A program made the position numbers and the translations under genes. Under the pieces are notes generated by a model. It had not been told where the DNA came from, made no database searches, and worked only from the letters and a program-made list of their open reading frames with translations. A stretch of DNA of 64,000 nt from G051903925 sp051903925 (lineage in GTDB: Bacteria > Pseudomonadota > Alphaproteobacteria > Zavarziniales > Zavarziniaceae), in NCBI RefSeq assembly GCF_051903925.1, contig NZ_CP173678.1:1860001-1924000 (forward strand), in the 5' to 3' direction. This document shows, piece by piece, positions 15,346 through 23,928 of the stretch (positions are counted from its first letter, which is position 1; every line of letters starts with the position of its first letter).

Positions 15346-16449
15346 ATGCGGGTCATCGGTCTGATGAGCGGCACGTCGATGGATGGCGTCGACGCTGCCT
15401 TGCTGGAAACGAATGGTGAGGGGGTCCAGGCATTCGGCCCCTGGACCACGCTACCCTTGCTGGAGGACGTGCGCGCGCTGTTGCGCGGGGCCATGGTGGC
15501 GGCCCAGGGCATGGCGGCCCCCGGCCCGATGCCGCCCGCCATCGCCGCGGCCGAGCGCGCCATTACCGAGTCGCATGTGGAGGCGGTACGCGGCCTGCTG
15601 CGGCAGGTGGGTCCGGTCGACCTGATCGGCTTCCACGGCCAGACCATCCTGCACCGGCCACACGACCGCTGGACTTGGCAGATCGGCGATGCCCAGTACC
15701 TGGCCGACAGCATCGGGGTGCCCGTCGCCTTCGACTTCCGCACGGCCGACGTCGCCGCGGGCGGGCAGGGGGCACCGCTGGCGCCGCTCTATCACCAGGC
15801 CCTGGCGCGGGACCTTGCGCCGCCGCTGGCGGTCCTGAACCTGGGCGGAGTGGGCAACGTGACCTTTCTCGGTGCAGGGGGCGAGGTGATCGCCTTCGAC
15901 ACGGGGCCCGGCAATGCCCTGATCGACGATTGGACCCGGGCGACGACGGGCCGGGCCTTTGACGCCGACGGTGCCCTGGCCGCGGCGGGCCGCGTCGATG
16001 CCGCGCGGCTGGCGCCGGTCCTGGTCCATCCCTATTTCGCCGCTGCCCCACCGAAGTCGCTGGATCGCCACGATTTCGACACGACCTGTGTCGAGGGTCT
16101 GGCCGCGGCCGACGGGGCGGCCACGCTGGCGGCCCTGACGGTGGAGGCGGTCGCGGCGGGACTGCGGCATCTGCCCCAGGCGCCGCAGCGGTGGCTGGTC
16201 ACGGGTGGCGGGCGGCACAATCCCGTCCTGATGGCAGGCCTGCGCCGGCGCCTGGGCATGCCGGTCGAGCCGGTGGAGGCTGTGGGGTGGCGCGGCGACG
16301 CCCTGGAGGCGGAGGCGTTCGCCTTCCTGGCGGTGCGGACGCTGCGCGGCCTGCCGCTCAGCCTGCCGACCACGACCGGCGTGGTGCGGGCCTGGGGTGG
16401 CGGTCGCGTCGTGCAGCCCCGCCCCACCACAGGCCAGGCACGCGGCTGA
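15346..16449 (+). CDS. anmK: Anhydro-N-acetylmuramic acid kinase
   Basis: Phosphorylates and opens 1,6-anhydro-N-acetylmuramic acid, released by lytic transglycosylases, giving MurNAc-6-phosphate in the peptidoglycan recycling route. The 367-residue protein starts with the family's phosphate-binding segment GLMSGTSMDGVDAAL (residues 5-19). It also has GFHGQTILH and AFDTGPGNALID, the latter in the active site, and a C-terminal sugar-kinase nucleotide motif VTGGGRHNPVLM. The ATG at 15346 is required to keep the N-terminal motif intact, although no strong ribosome-binding site is seen. It is divergent from tyrS. Confidence 0.95.
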   Translation: MRVIGLMSGTSMDGVDAALLETNGEGVQAFGPWTTLPLLEDVRALLRGAMVAAQGMAAPGPMPPAIAAAERAITESHVEAVRGLLRQVGPVDLIGFHGQTILHRPHDRWTWQIGDAQYLADSIGVPVAFDFRTADVAAGGQGAPLAPLYHQALARDLAPPLAVLNLGGVGNVTFLGAGGEVIAFDTGPGNALIDDWTRATTGRAFDADGALAAAGRVDAARLAPVLVHPYFAAAPPKSLDRHDFDTTCVEGLAAADGAATLAALTVEAVAAGLRHLPQAPQRWLVTGGGRHNPVLMAGLRRRLGMPVEPVEAVGWRGDALEAEAFAFLAVRTLRGLPLSLPTTTGVVRAWGGGRVVQPRPTTGQARG

Positions 16450-16541
16450 ACCGGCCCGCGCGTCCGGGCTGGCCCTGTCGCGCAGGTGTCAGGGGTAACG
16501 GGTGGACGGGCCGAACCAAGGCCCATAGGGGAACGAGTGCG

Positions 16542-18242
16542 ATGCGTCGCTGGCTGGTCGCGTGGGGGGTCGTCCTGGCCCTGGCCCTGGGCATTCTGGG
16601 GCCGCATGGCGTGGCCCAGGCGGCCGAAAAGCGGGTCGCCCTGGTCCTTGGCAATGCCGCCTATGGCCAGGCACCGCTTGCCAATCCCGTCAACGATGCC
16701 AAGGCCATGGCCGCGGCCCTGGAGCGGCTGGGCTTCGTGGTCATCCTGCGCACGGACGCGACCCAGCTGGAGATGCGCCGCGCGCTGCGCGCATTCGCGC
16801 AGGAGATCCAGGCCGGCGGCACCGCGGCGGTCATCTACTATGCCGGCCATGGCGTGCAGTATGGCGGCCAGAACTACCTGATGCCCGTCGATGCCCGGGT
16901 CGAGACCGAGGGCGACATCCCGCTGGAAGGCCTGGGCATGGACGTGGTGCTGGACCAGCTGGTCCAGGCCGGCAGCCCGGTCAACGTGATCGTGCTGGAT
17001 GCCTGCCGCAACAATCCCTTCGAGCGGGGCCCGGGCGCGGTGACGCGATCCATGGCGCCGGAACCGATCCGCGGCTATGGCCAGGAGCGCGGCCTGGGCC
17101 TGGCCCAGATCACGGCTCCCCGCGGCACCCTGATCGCCTATGCCACCGCGCCCGGCTCGACGGCCGCCGACGGCACGGGCGAGCACAGTCACTATACCGG
17201 CGCGCTGCTGGAGGTGATCGAGACGCCGGGCCTGAAGGTGGAGGACCTGTTCAAGCAGGTCCTGGTCAAGGTGGCCGAGGCGACGGCGAACGCCCAGACG
17301 CCCTGGATCTCGTCCTCGCTCAGCGGCGACTTCTACTTCGCGCCGGCCGTGGCGCCCGACGTGTTCGGCCCGCCGCTGCCGCCCATGGCTGGCGGCGCGG
17401 GCCCCGGCCCCAGCGTCGACCGTGAGGCGCTGTTCTGGCAGTCGGTGGCGCAGAGCCAGGACCCGGCCGAACTGCGCGCCTATCTGGACCGCTTCCCCGA
17501 CGGCACGTTCACGCCCCTGGCCCGTGCCCGGCTGCAGAAGCTGGAGCAGGAGCAGGTTGCTGCGCTGAACCCCCCGCCGGCGGCCGCCGATGTGGCCAGC
17601 CTGGACCGCACGCTGGATGCGACGGTCCTGGTCATGGTCGATTCGGGGGGGACCACGCGCTATGGCTCGGGCGTCGTCGTGGCGCCGGGCGTGGTGGCGA
17701 CCGCCGGTTATGTCATCGATGACGCCCAGCCCGACGGCATCACGATCGCCAGCGTGCGCCTGGGCCATGGCGTGCCGGCCAGCCTGCTGCACCGGCAGGA
17801 GGGGCAGGACGGCCTGGCCCTGCTGCAGGTAAGCGGCATCGACGCGATCCGCCCCGCCGTGCTGGACGACGGCACGACGATCGGACCCGACCTGGTTGCC
17901 GCCGGCTTCGATGTGGAGGTTCAGGCCCTGGACGCGAAGTTCGCAGCCCAGGTCCGCCGGGTCGATTCAGGGGCGCGCCTGCCGCGCCCGGTCCGCTTTG
18001 GCGGCACGCTGCGCGCGGCGGAAGCCCAGCGGGGCCTGATCGCCCATACCGGCGCGCCGCCGCCGGGCAGCGGTGGCGGCCCCGTCATGGATCGCTGTGG
18101 CCGCCTGGCCGGCGTCACCCTGTTCGTCGCCCGCAGCCAGGTGGGCCCCGTCAGCTATGCGGCCCCGTCACGCGCCCTGGCCCGGCTGCTCTCCGACAAC
18201 GGCATCGGCGTTCTGACCGCCACCGCCCCCTGCGAGGGGTAG
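16542..18242 (+). CDS. Exported caspase-like protein with degenerate trypsin-like domain
   Basis: A 566-residue protein with a signal peptide (about 1-27, ending AQA) and a caspase-like C14 domain (about 30-265). The caspase catalytic His103 is in YYAGHG and Cys155 in VLDACRNN, both intact. A linker (about 268-350) contains FWQSVAQSQDPAELRAYL, a block I recall from other bacterial caspase-family proteins. The C-terminal 355-550 has a chymotrypsin-like pattern, but the expected catalytic residues look replaced: His by Tyr390 (TAGYVID), Asp by Gly424 (DGLALL) and Ser by Gly511 (GSGGGP). So it looks like an active metacaspase/orthocaspase-type peptidase, presumably periplasmic, joined to an inactive binding domain. 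GGGGAACGAG precedes the ATG. It sits between anmK and the exopolysaccharide genes, on the opposite strand to the nearest of them. Confidence 0.85.
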   Translation: MRRWLVAWGVVLALALGILGPHGVAQAAEKRVALVLGNAAYGQAPLANPVNDAKAMAAALERLGFVVILRTDATQLEMRRALRAFAQEIQAGGTAAVIYYAGHGVQYGGQNYLMPVDARVETEGDIPLEGLGMDVVLDQLVQAGSPVNVIVLDACRNNPFERGPGAVTRSMAPEPIRGYGQERGLGLAQITAPRGTLIAYATAPGSTAADGTGEHSHYTGALLEVIETPGLKVEDLFKQVLVKVAEATANAQTPWISSSLSGDFYFAPAVAPDVFGPPLPPMAGGAGPGPSVDREALFWQSVAQSQDPAELRAYLDRFPDGTFTPLARARLQKLEQEQVAALNPPPAAADVASLDRTLDATVLVMVDSGGTTRYGSGVVVAPGVVATAGYVIDDAQPDGITIASVRLGHGVPASLLHRQEGQDGLALLQVSGIDAIRPAVLDDGTTIGPDLVAAGFDVEVQALDAKFAAQVRRVDSGARLPRPVRFGGTLRAAEAQRGLIAHTGAPPPGSGGGPVMDRCGRLAGVTLFVARSQVGPVSYAAPSRALARLLSDNGIGVLTATAPCEG

Positions 18243-18260
18243 CGGGACCGTCGGGAACCC

Positions 18261-18373
18261 ATCCTTCGAGACGGCTCTGCGAGCCTCCTCAGGATGACGA
18301 CCGTTTGAGTATTGAAATGAAAGCCACGGCGTCGTGCTGAGGAGCCGGCTCTTGGGCCGGCGTCTCGAAGCAT
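18261..18373. repeat. Dispersed palindromic intergenic repeat
   Basis: Two arms of about 40 bases, 18261-18299 and 18332-18373, read as inverted copies of one another. They share CTTCGAGACG and CTCCTCAG blocks around a 32-base A/T-richer centre. Elements of this kind are scattered between genes in many alphaproteobacterial genomes. It lies between the convergent ends of the caspase-like and glycosyl-phosphotransferase genes, so its hairpin could also act as a bidirectional terminator. Confidence 0.7.
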
Positions 18374-18404
18374 CAGGCACAGCCGCGCCCCGACGCCGTT
18401 CCGC

Positions 18405-20033
18405 TCAGTACGCGTTCTCGTTCTTGAACAGGGCGACGACGGTCAGGGCGATGACCTTGATGTCGAACCACAGGGACCAGTTCTCGATATAGAACAGGTC
18501 GTGCTCGACGCGGCGCTGGATCTTCTCGACCGTGTCGGTCTCGCCGCGCCAGCCATTGACCTGGGCCCAGCCGGTGATGCCCGGCTTCACCTTGTGCCGC
18601 GCGGCATAGGAATCGACGACTTCCTCGAACACCCGTCCGGCGGCCTTGGTCGCGACGGCATGCGGGCGGGGGCCGACGATCGACATCGTCCCGTTCAGCA
18701 CGTTCAGCAGCTGGGGCAATTCGTCCAGGCTGGACTTGCGCAGGATGCGGCCGATCGGCGTGACGCGTGGGTCGTCGCGCGTGGTCTGCTGGCGCGCATC
18801 GGCATCGGCCATGTCGGCGTACATGGTGCGGAACTTCCACACCTCGATCAGCTCGCAATTGAAGCCGTAGCGCTTCTGCTTGAAGAAGACGGGGCCCCGG
18901 GAGTCGAGCTTGATCAGCGCCATGATCAGCAGCAGCAGCGGCGACAGCAGGAGCAGGCCAAAGCCTGCCAGGACGCGGTCCTCCGCCGCCTTCAGGAAGG
19001 CCTGCCAGCCCGAAATCGGCCGGTCCAGAAGCTTCAGCATGGTGACGCCGCCGACGGTCACCGCCTGTCGCGCCTCCTGACCGAAGCCGGCCAGGTCGGG
19101 CGCCAGGCGGACATGGACCGGCGTGTCGGACAGGCGCGCCACCAGTTGGGCGATGCGGTTTTCCGCCGTCCAGGGCAGCGCGATCACGACCTCGTCCACC
19201 TGGTTGGCACGGATCATCGCCACGAGCGCATCGACGTCGCCCAGGATGGCGTGGCCCTGGGGTCGGTTGGGAATGCGGCTTGCGCGGTCGTCGACAAAGC
19301 CCAGCAGGCGGACCTGACCGCCCTTGGTCTCGTGCAGGTGCTGGGCCAGGCGCTGGCCCTGGTCGCCGGCGCCCACGATCACGACGCGATCGGCGAACAG
19401 GCCGGCGCGGGCCAGCCCATCCAGCGTCCCTGCGAGGAAGTAGCGGGCCGAGATCAGCGCCGCCGGCGTCCCCAGTGCCCACGGCAGCAGCCAGGCCTCG
19501 TGCTGGGGTGCGATGACGCCAAGCCAGACCTGGCCCACCGCGACCAGCAGGCCGGTCAGCACCCAGGCCTGCAGGCTGCCCAGCAGCGGCGGCTGCTTGC
19601 GGAACAGCACTTCCGTCCGGTAGAGGCCGGAACGGTCGGCCAGCAGGAAGTGCAGGATCGCAGCGGCGAAAGGCAGGCCGATGGCGACGCGGTCGGCACC
19701 GGTGCCGGCGATCGCCAGGCAGGCCAGCCCCAGGCCCGCGATCAGCACGCCCTCGATCAGGATCGTGATGCCGCCGACATAGGTGCTGCTGACCCGCCGC
19801 GAATCGCGGATCGAGATGTTGGGCAGGGCGGCGGCGCCGCGACCGGTTGCCTGGCCCGGCACGGGCGGCAGCCCCGGCGGGGGCACGACATGGGCCGGAT
19901 TCGAACGTGCGCTGGACTCCAACGGCTCCCCCTGTGGGCTTCTGCCCTGCAGTCGGCCCGGGTCGACGCCACCGCGGTCGAAGGCCTCTGCCCCGGACGA
20001 CTCGCGCAACGCTGGCTGGCGACCCAGATTCAT
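18405..20033 (-). CDS. Undecaprenyl-phosphate sugar phosphotransferase
   Basis: Initiates exopolysaccharide repeat-unit assembly by transferring a sugar-1-phosphate, usually glucose or galactose, to undecaprenyl phosphate on the inner membrane. The 542-residue protein has a disordered N-terminus (about 1-70), four hydrophobic segments (about 80-200), a CoA-binding-like Rossmann domain (VVIVGAGDQGQRLA, about 215-340), and a C-terminal bacterial sugar-transferase domain. The last contains KFRTMY, RKSSLDELPQLLNVL and MSIVGPRPH, followed by GITGWAQVNG. This matches the WcaJ/CpsE class. Its ATG overlaps the stop of the polymerase-like gene by four bases (ATGA), so they are translationally coupled. 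Confidence 0.92.
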   Translation of the reverse strand: MNLGRQPALRESSGAEAFDRGGVDPGRLQGRSPQGEPLESSARSNPAHVVPPPGLPPVPGQATGRGAAALPNISIRDSRRVSSTYVGGITILIEGVLIAGLGLACLAIAGTGADRVAIGLPFAAAILHFLLADRSGLYRTEVLFRKQPPLLGSLQAWVLTGLLVAVGQVWLGVIAPQHEAWLLPWALGTPAALISARYFLAGTLDGLARAGLFADRVVIVGAGDQGQRLAQHLHETKGGQVRLLGFVDDRASRIPNRPQGHAILGDVDALVAMIRANQVDEVVIALPWTAENRIAQLVARLSDTPVHVRLAPDLAGFGQEARQAVTVGGVTMLKLLDRPISGWQAFLKAAEDRVLAGFGLLLLSPLLLLIMALIKLDSRGPVFFKQKRYGFNCELIEVWKFRTMYADMADADARQQTTRDDPRVTPIGRILRKSSLDELPQLLNVLNGTMSIVGPRPHAVATKAAGRVFEEVVDSYAARHKVKPGITGWAQVNGWRGETDTVEKIQRRVEHDLFYIENWSLWFDIKVIALTVVALFKNENAY

Positions 20034-21391
20034 GACGCAGCACCTGCAAGATCGGGTGATTCTCCACCCGTGCCGTCGCCGCGCCCTGTTGCAGCGGGAT
20101 CCGCTGCCGTCCCTGCCGGCGACCGGATCAGACCATATCCAGCCGACAGGTAATAAGCGATGAACGTCACAGGCGGAAAAATAAAGGCGCCGGACAGGAA
20201 GTGCGCCATGATCAGTCCGGCATAGGAGACCAGGGCCGAGGTCGACCCCCGGAACAGCGCCACCGTGTAGAAGGTGACGAAGGCCAGCAGCGTGGGCACC
20301 CCGTACTCAAGGGTCACCTTAGCGAAGATGTTCCATTGTTCGGCCGGGTCGCCCGTCTCGATCGTGCCGGGCCCGCGGCCGATCAGGAACAGCTGGACGT
20401 CGCCCCGCTCCAGCTCGCGCGCCGGGCGCACGAACGGCTCGATGAAGCGCGAATGAGCCGACGATCCGGGCTGCGTGAACTCGGGGATGCGGCGCTCCAG
20501 GTACTCCGTCCAGTTGAGGGCGACGGCGGTCACCGCGAGCACCGGCAGCAGCGCGATGCCGGCGATGATCAGGCCGCGGCTCAGCTTCACCAGGACGAAG
20601 GGCAGGACCGCCGCCAGCAGCATCAGGCCGGTGCCGCCGAACGACGCCGCCACCGTCGCCAGATACACGAGCAGGAACAGCGGCCGGCGGAAATAGACCA
20701 GCTCCACGATGATGCCCAGCGCCATGAACTGCGACAGGTAGGACGGCTCCAGCAGGAAGAAGCCGTTGGGCTTCTGCAGGGTGGAGCCGAACCATAGCGG
20801 CTGGTCATAGATGTAGCCCTGGGCCAGCAGCTTGGCCGGCACGAAGGGTTCCAGGCTCAGGCGCGGCTGGCCCATCACCGACACGCCCAGAAGCTGCACG
20901 GCGAGGTCGGCAAAGGTCATGATTGCGGGGCCCAGCAGGGCCAGCTGGAACACCCACAGGATCGACCGCACATCGGACTCGTGGGCCTTCATCCGCAGCA
21001 CGAACGGGGCATAGACGGCGATGGCGGCCAGGAAGCTGAGGCGGGATATGTGCGCCGTCTCGGCGAACAGGACGGCCGGCAGCGCCACGACAAGGAACAG
21101 GGCGAAGAGGCCCAGGATCACCGTATCGATGCGCAGACGCCCGGCGACCGCCAGGACCAGGAGCGAGATCCACATGACCGGCAGGGCGATGTTGATCTGC
21201 GTGGCGCTGCCGACGATTGCCAGCTTCTGCAGCAGGACCAGCGTCACGATGTTGGCATAGCCGACCCAGCGGATCAGCGGATCGCCCGCGTCCGTGGCGC
21301 GGATCGCGCGGTCTGCCACCATGCCCCCCACCCCACGCGCCGCCAAGCCCCGGGCAAGGGGCAAAGCGGGGCTGGGAAGGGCACCGGCCAT
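20030..21391 (-). CDS. Wzy/O-antigen-ligase-like polysaccharide polymerase
   Basis: A 453-residue inner-membrane protein with about eleven hydrophobic segments and one large extracytoplasmic loop (about residues 280-345). This is the layout of Wzy polymerases and O-antigen ligases, which handle polyprenyl-linked glycans on the periplasmic face. The sequence is poorly conserved, as usual for the class, so assignment rests on topology plus position. It lies between the Wzz-like gene (8 bases upstream) and the initiating phosphotransferase (4-base overlap), forming a three-gene minus-strand operon. Polymerase is more likely than ligase in this context, but the two cannot be separated by eye. Confidence 0.72.
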   Translation of the reverse strand: MAGALPSPALPLARGLAARGVGGMVADRAIRATDAGDPLIRWVGYANIVTLVLLQKLAIVGSATQINIALPVMWISLLVLAVAGRLRIDTVILGLFALFLVVALPAVLFAETAHISRLSFLAAIAVYAPFVLRMKAHESDVRSILWVFQLALLGPAIMTFADLAVQLLGVSVMGQPRLSLEPFVPAKLLAQGYIYDQPLWFGSTLQKPNGFFLLEPSYLSQFMALGIIVELVYFRRPLFLLVYLATVAASFGGTGLMLLAAVLPFVLVKLSRGLIIAGIALLPVLAVTAVALNWTEYLERRIPEFTQPGSSAHSRFIEPFVRPARELERGDVQLFLIGRGPGTIETGDPAEQWNIFAKVTLEYGVPTLLAFVTFYTVALFRGSTSALVSYAGLIMAHFLSGAFIFPPVTFIAYYLSAGYGLIRSPAGTAADPAATGRGDGTGGESPDLAGAAS

Positions 21392-21399
21392 GAAGCTGA

Positions 21400-22884
21400 T
21401 CAGGCCTTCTGCAGCGGCAGGCTGGCCAGGACCGGCAGGCCGAGGACGGCCTCCGCCTGTTCCGGGGTCGTCAGGCGCTGGGACAGGTAGCCGGACAGCA
21501 GCCCGGTGCCGATGCCGGAGATCACGCCGACGATCAGCCCCAGCATCAGATACAGCGTCCGGTTCGGGCGCACGGGCCGGTCGCTGGCGGCGGGCGGGGT
21601 CACGACGCCGATGCTGACGATCTTCTCGCGGTCCAGGGCGCTCAGGGTGCGCGCCTCCTCAAGCCGGGTCTGCAGGCTGGTGAAGCTGGCTTCCTTGGCG
21701 TCGCGCTGCAGGGAGAGCGCCTTGAGCTCGCCGTCGCGCTGGCTGAGGGCGTTGATGCGCTGGTTGATCGTCTCGATCTGGGCCAAGTTCTCGACCCGCG
21801 CCGCGCGCACCGCGGCCAGCTGGGCCTCGGCCTCGATCAGCAGCTGTTGCGTGCGGACATAGGTGTCGTTCTGGCCGACGCGGCTACGGCCGCCGCCCTG
21901 CGCGCGCAGCGTGCCCAGGAACGATTCGGTCTCCTGGATCTGCTGCCGCACCTCCGAGACCGGGGGGCTTGCCTCCTGGAAGCGGGCAAGCAGTTCGCGC
22001 TCGCGCTGGCGCAGTTCAAGCAGGCGCCCCTGCGCCGTGTCCAGCGCCGGCGAGCGCTGCTCCGTCTCGGTATATTGCGACACGTTGGGCGACAGCTTCG
22101 CCAGCCGGTCGCTCAGCGACTGCACGCGGCGCTCCGTTTCGGCGGCATTCGCCTCGCTGGCCTTCAGGTTGCTGTCGATGTCCATGCGCTGCTTCAGCAG
22201 CAGGTCGATCTCCGCCTGGTAGTCATAGATGCGGAATTCCTCGCGGAACGCGGCCAGGGTCTGCTCGGCCTCGTCCAGTTCCTGCCGCGCGGTCTGCGTC
22301 TGCTGCACCAGGAAGTCGAGGTTCTGCTCGCCATAGACCTCGACGATCTTGTCCTTGAAATTGTCGATCATCGTGGCGACCACGTCGCGCGCCACGACGG
22401 GGTCGCGATGCTCGAAGCCCATCTGGACGACGTTGGACCGCCGCGCGGGGACCACCCAGAAGGCCTGCTGGAACTGGCGCACCGCCTGTTCCGTCGCGCG
22501 CGTGGCGGCGGGGTTGGCCACGGCATCCTCGGCCGCGGGGACGGGCTCCGGCGCCTCGTCCGCCAGGTCGGGATAAAGGCGGGCAAGGCCGATCTCCGCG
22601 ATCGCCCGTTCAGCCAGATCGCGGCTCTGCAGCAGCTGGATCTGGGTGTTGATGATCTGCTCCTGCTCGACAAAGATCTGCGGCGGTGTCGCGTTGCCGA
22701 CTTCGGGCCGATAGACCGTCTCGCGGCCGATGCGGATCGTGACGCTTGCCGACGCCTCGTACATCGGCGTCATGGCAAAGGCCGCGAAGAGTGCTATGGC
22801 GACGACCAGCAGGAACGCCGCGACCACGCGCACGCGATAGCGGAACAGGATCGTCAGGATGGCCCGCAGGCTGAAATCACTCAC
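21400..22884 (-). CDS. Wzz/GumC-type chain-length determinant
   Basis: An inner-membrane co-polymerase of about 494 residues that sets polysaccharide chain length. It has an N-terminal transmembrane helix (about 20-40), a Wzz domain beginning YEASASVTIRIG, a long periplasmic coiled coil (about 170-400, rich in Q/E/A/R heptads such as LQSLSDRLAKLSPN-type segments), a GNVR-like region, and a second membrane helix near the end preceded by the Pro-rich PPAASDRPVRPN block. GAAGGGAG precedes a GTG at 22884; an ATG at 22920 would add 12 residues. There is no cytoplasmic kinase domain, and the kinase-like partner is encoded divergently at 23154. Confidence 0.85.
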   Translation of the reverse strand: MSDFSLRAILTILFRYRVRVVAAFLLVVAIALFAAFAMTPMYEASASVTIRIGRETVYRPEVGNATPPQIFVEQEQIINTQIQLLQSRDLAERAIAEIGLARLYPDLADEAPEPVPAAEDAVANPAATRATEQAVRQFQQAFWVVPARRSNVVQMGFEHRDPVVARDVVATMIDNFKDKIVEVYGEQNLDFLVQQTQTARQELDEAEQTLAAFREEFRIYDYQAEIDLLLKQRMDIDSNLKASEANAAETERRVQSLSDRLAKLSPNVSQYTETEQRSPALDTAQGRLLELRQRERELLARFQEASPPVSEVRQQIQETESFLGTLRAQGGGRSRVGQNDTYVRTQQLLIEAEAQLAAVRAARVENLAQIETINQRINALSQRDGELKALSLQRDAKEASFTSLQTRLEEARTLSALDREKIVSIGVVTPPAASDRPVRPNRTLYLMLGLIVGVISGIGTGLLSGYLSQRLTTPEQAEAVLGLPVLASLPLQKA

Positions 22885-23153
22885 GCGCGGCCGCTCCCTT
22901 CCGACAGGACCCGCCGACATGCGGCGGATCCCGGCGTGCGCTCCTGGACATCACCCACTTTACACGAAATCGTGACAATTGCGAGAGGTATGGGCACGAA
23001 CGCTCTATTCCTGTCTTTGGTTCCGTGAGGGGCGGTGCGGCGCTCCGTCCCGCCCGTGACATTCGGTCTGGGTCCCCGCCCCGTGATGGTCCTGGATTTG
23101 AGCGCACTTCTCTTAACCAATGCTTCTCACCTCGGTGCTATCGAACGGAAAGC

Positions 23154-23900
23154 ATGAAGCCCACGGACGAAGCCAGGGACGGCGCCCGCAGCGATCCCCC
23201 ATCCCGCCCGGCCGTCGAGCCCGGCCCCGGCGCCCCCCTGGCGGCCGAGCCGCAGGCTGCGCCCGGTTTCGCGGAGCAGATGGTCCGCCTCTATGCCCAG
23301 GTCTCCCACCAGTTGCCGGCCCGGGATGGTGGCGCCGGCCGCGTCGTCCAGTTCATCGGCGCCTCCGCCGGCTCCGGCACGTCGACGGTGGCGCAAGCCT
23401 ATGCCGAGGCGGCGCGCGATGCGACGGGAGCCCGCGTCCTGCTGATCGACGCGGATCGCCGCGCGCCCAGCGCGTCGCGCCGCTGGGCCCACCATATCCC
23501 GGTCAGCCTGGAGGATGTGGCGCTGGGCTCGGCGACACTTGCGGACGGGATCATCGCGGTCGGCAATACGGGCCTCTCCATCGCCAGCCTGTCGCTGCGG
23601 CCCGGAACGCCCGTGCCGCCCGCCCACTCGCCGGCCTTCGCCCGCCTGTTCGAGGACCTGAAGGGGCGCTTCGATCATATCGTGATCGACGCCCCGCCCA
23701 TGGCCGACACGGCCGACGGCACGCTGGTCAGCCGCTATGCCGACGGCGTCATCCTGGTGGTCGAGGCCGAGGTTTTGAGCCGGCGAGCGGCCCTGAAGCT
23801 GAAGACCCTGGTCCAGCGTGCCGGCGGCACGCCGCTGGGCGTCGTGTTCAACAAGCGCCGGCAATGGCTTCCGGCCTGGCTGTACCGGCGCCTGGCCTGA
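23154..23900 (+). CDS. CpsD/CapB-like P-loop protein (BY-kinase fold)
   Basis: A 248-residue cytoplasmic protein with the fold of bacterial tyrosine kinases, which partner with Wzz-type proteins in exopolysaccharide export. Walker A' (VLLIDADRR, residues 95-103) and Walker B (HIVIDAPPMADT) are clear. Walker A, around residues 69-77, reads GASAGSGTS, with Thr76 where the catalytic Lys should be. The tyrosine-rich C-terminal tail of true BY-kinases is missing; the end is LPAWLYRRLA. It is therefore probably a regulatory or scaffold relative rather than an active kinase. The N-terminal 45 residues are Pro/Ala-rich and likely disordered. The ATG at 23154 follows GAACGGAAAGC. GMC oxidoreductase follows after 28 bases. 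Confidence 0.8.
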   Translation: MKPTDEARDGARSDPPSRPAVEPGPGAPLAAEPQAAPGFAEQMVRLYAQVSHQLPARDGGAGRVVQFIGASAGSGTSTVAQAYAEAARDATGARVLLIDADRRAPSASRRWAHHIPVSLEDVALGSATLADGIIAVGNTGLSIASLSLRPGTPVPPAHSPAFARLFEDLKGRFDHIVIDAPPMADTADGTLVSRYADGVILVVEAEVLSRRAALKLKTLVQRAGGTPLGVVFNKRRQWLPAWLYRRLA

Positions 23901-23928
23901 TGCGGCGGACCCTGTAGAGGAAGGTGGC

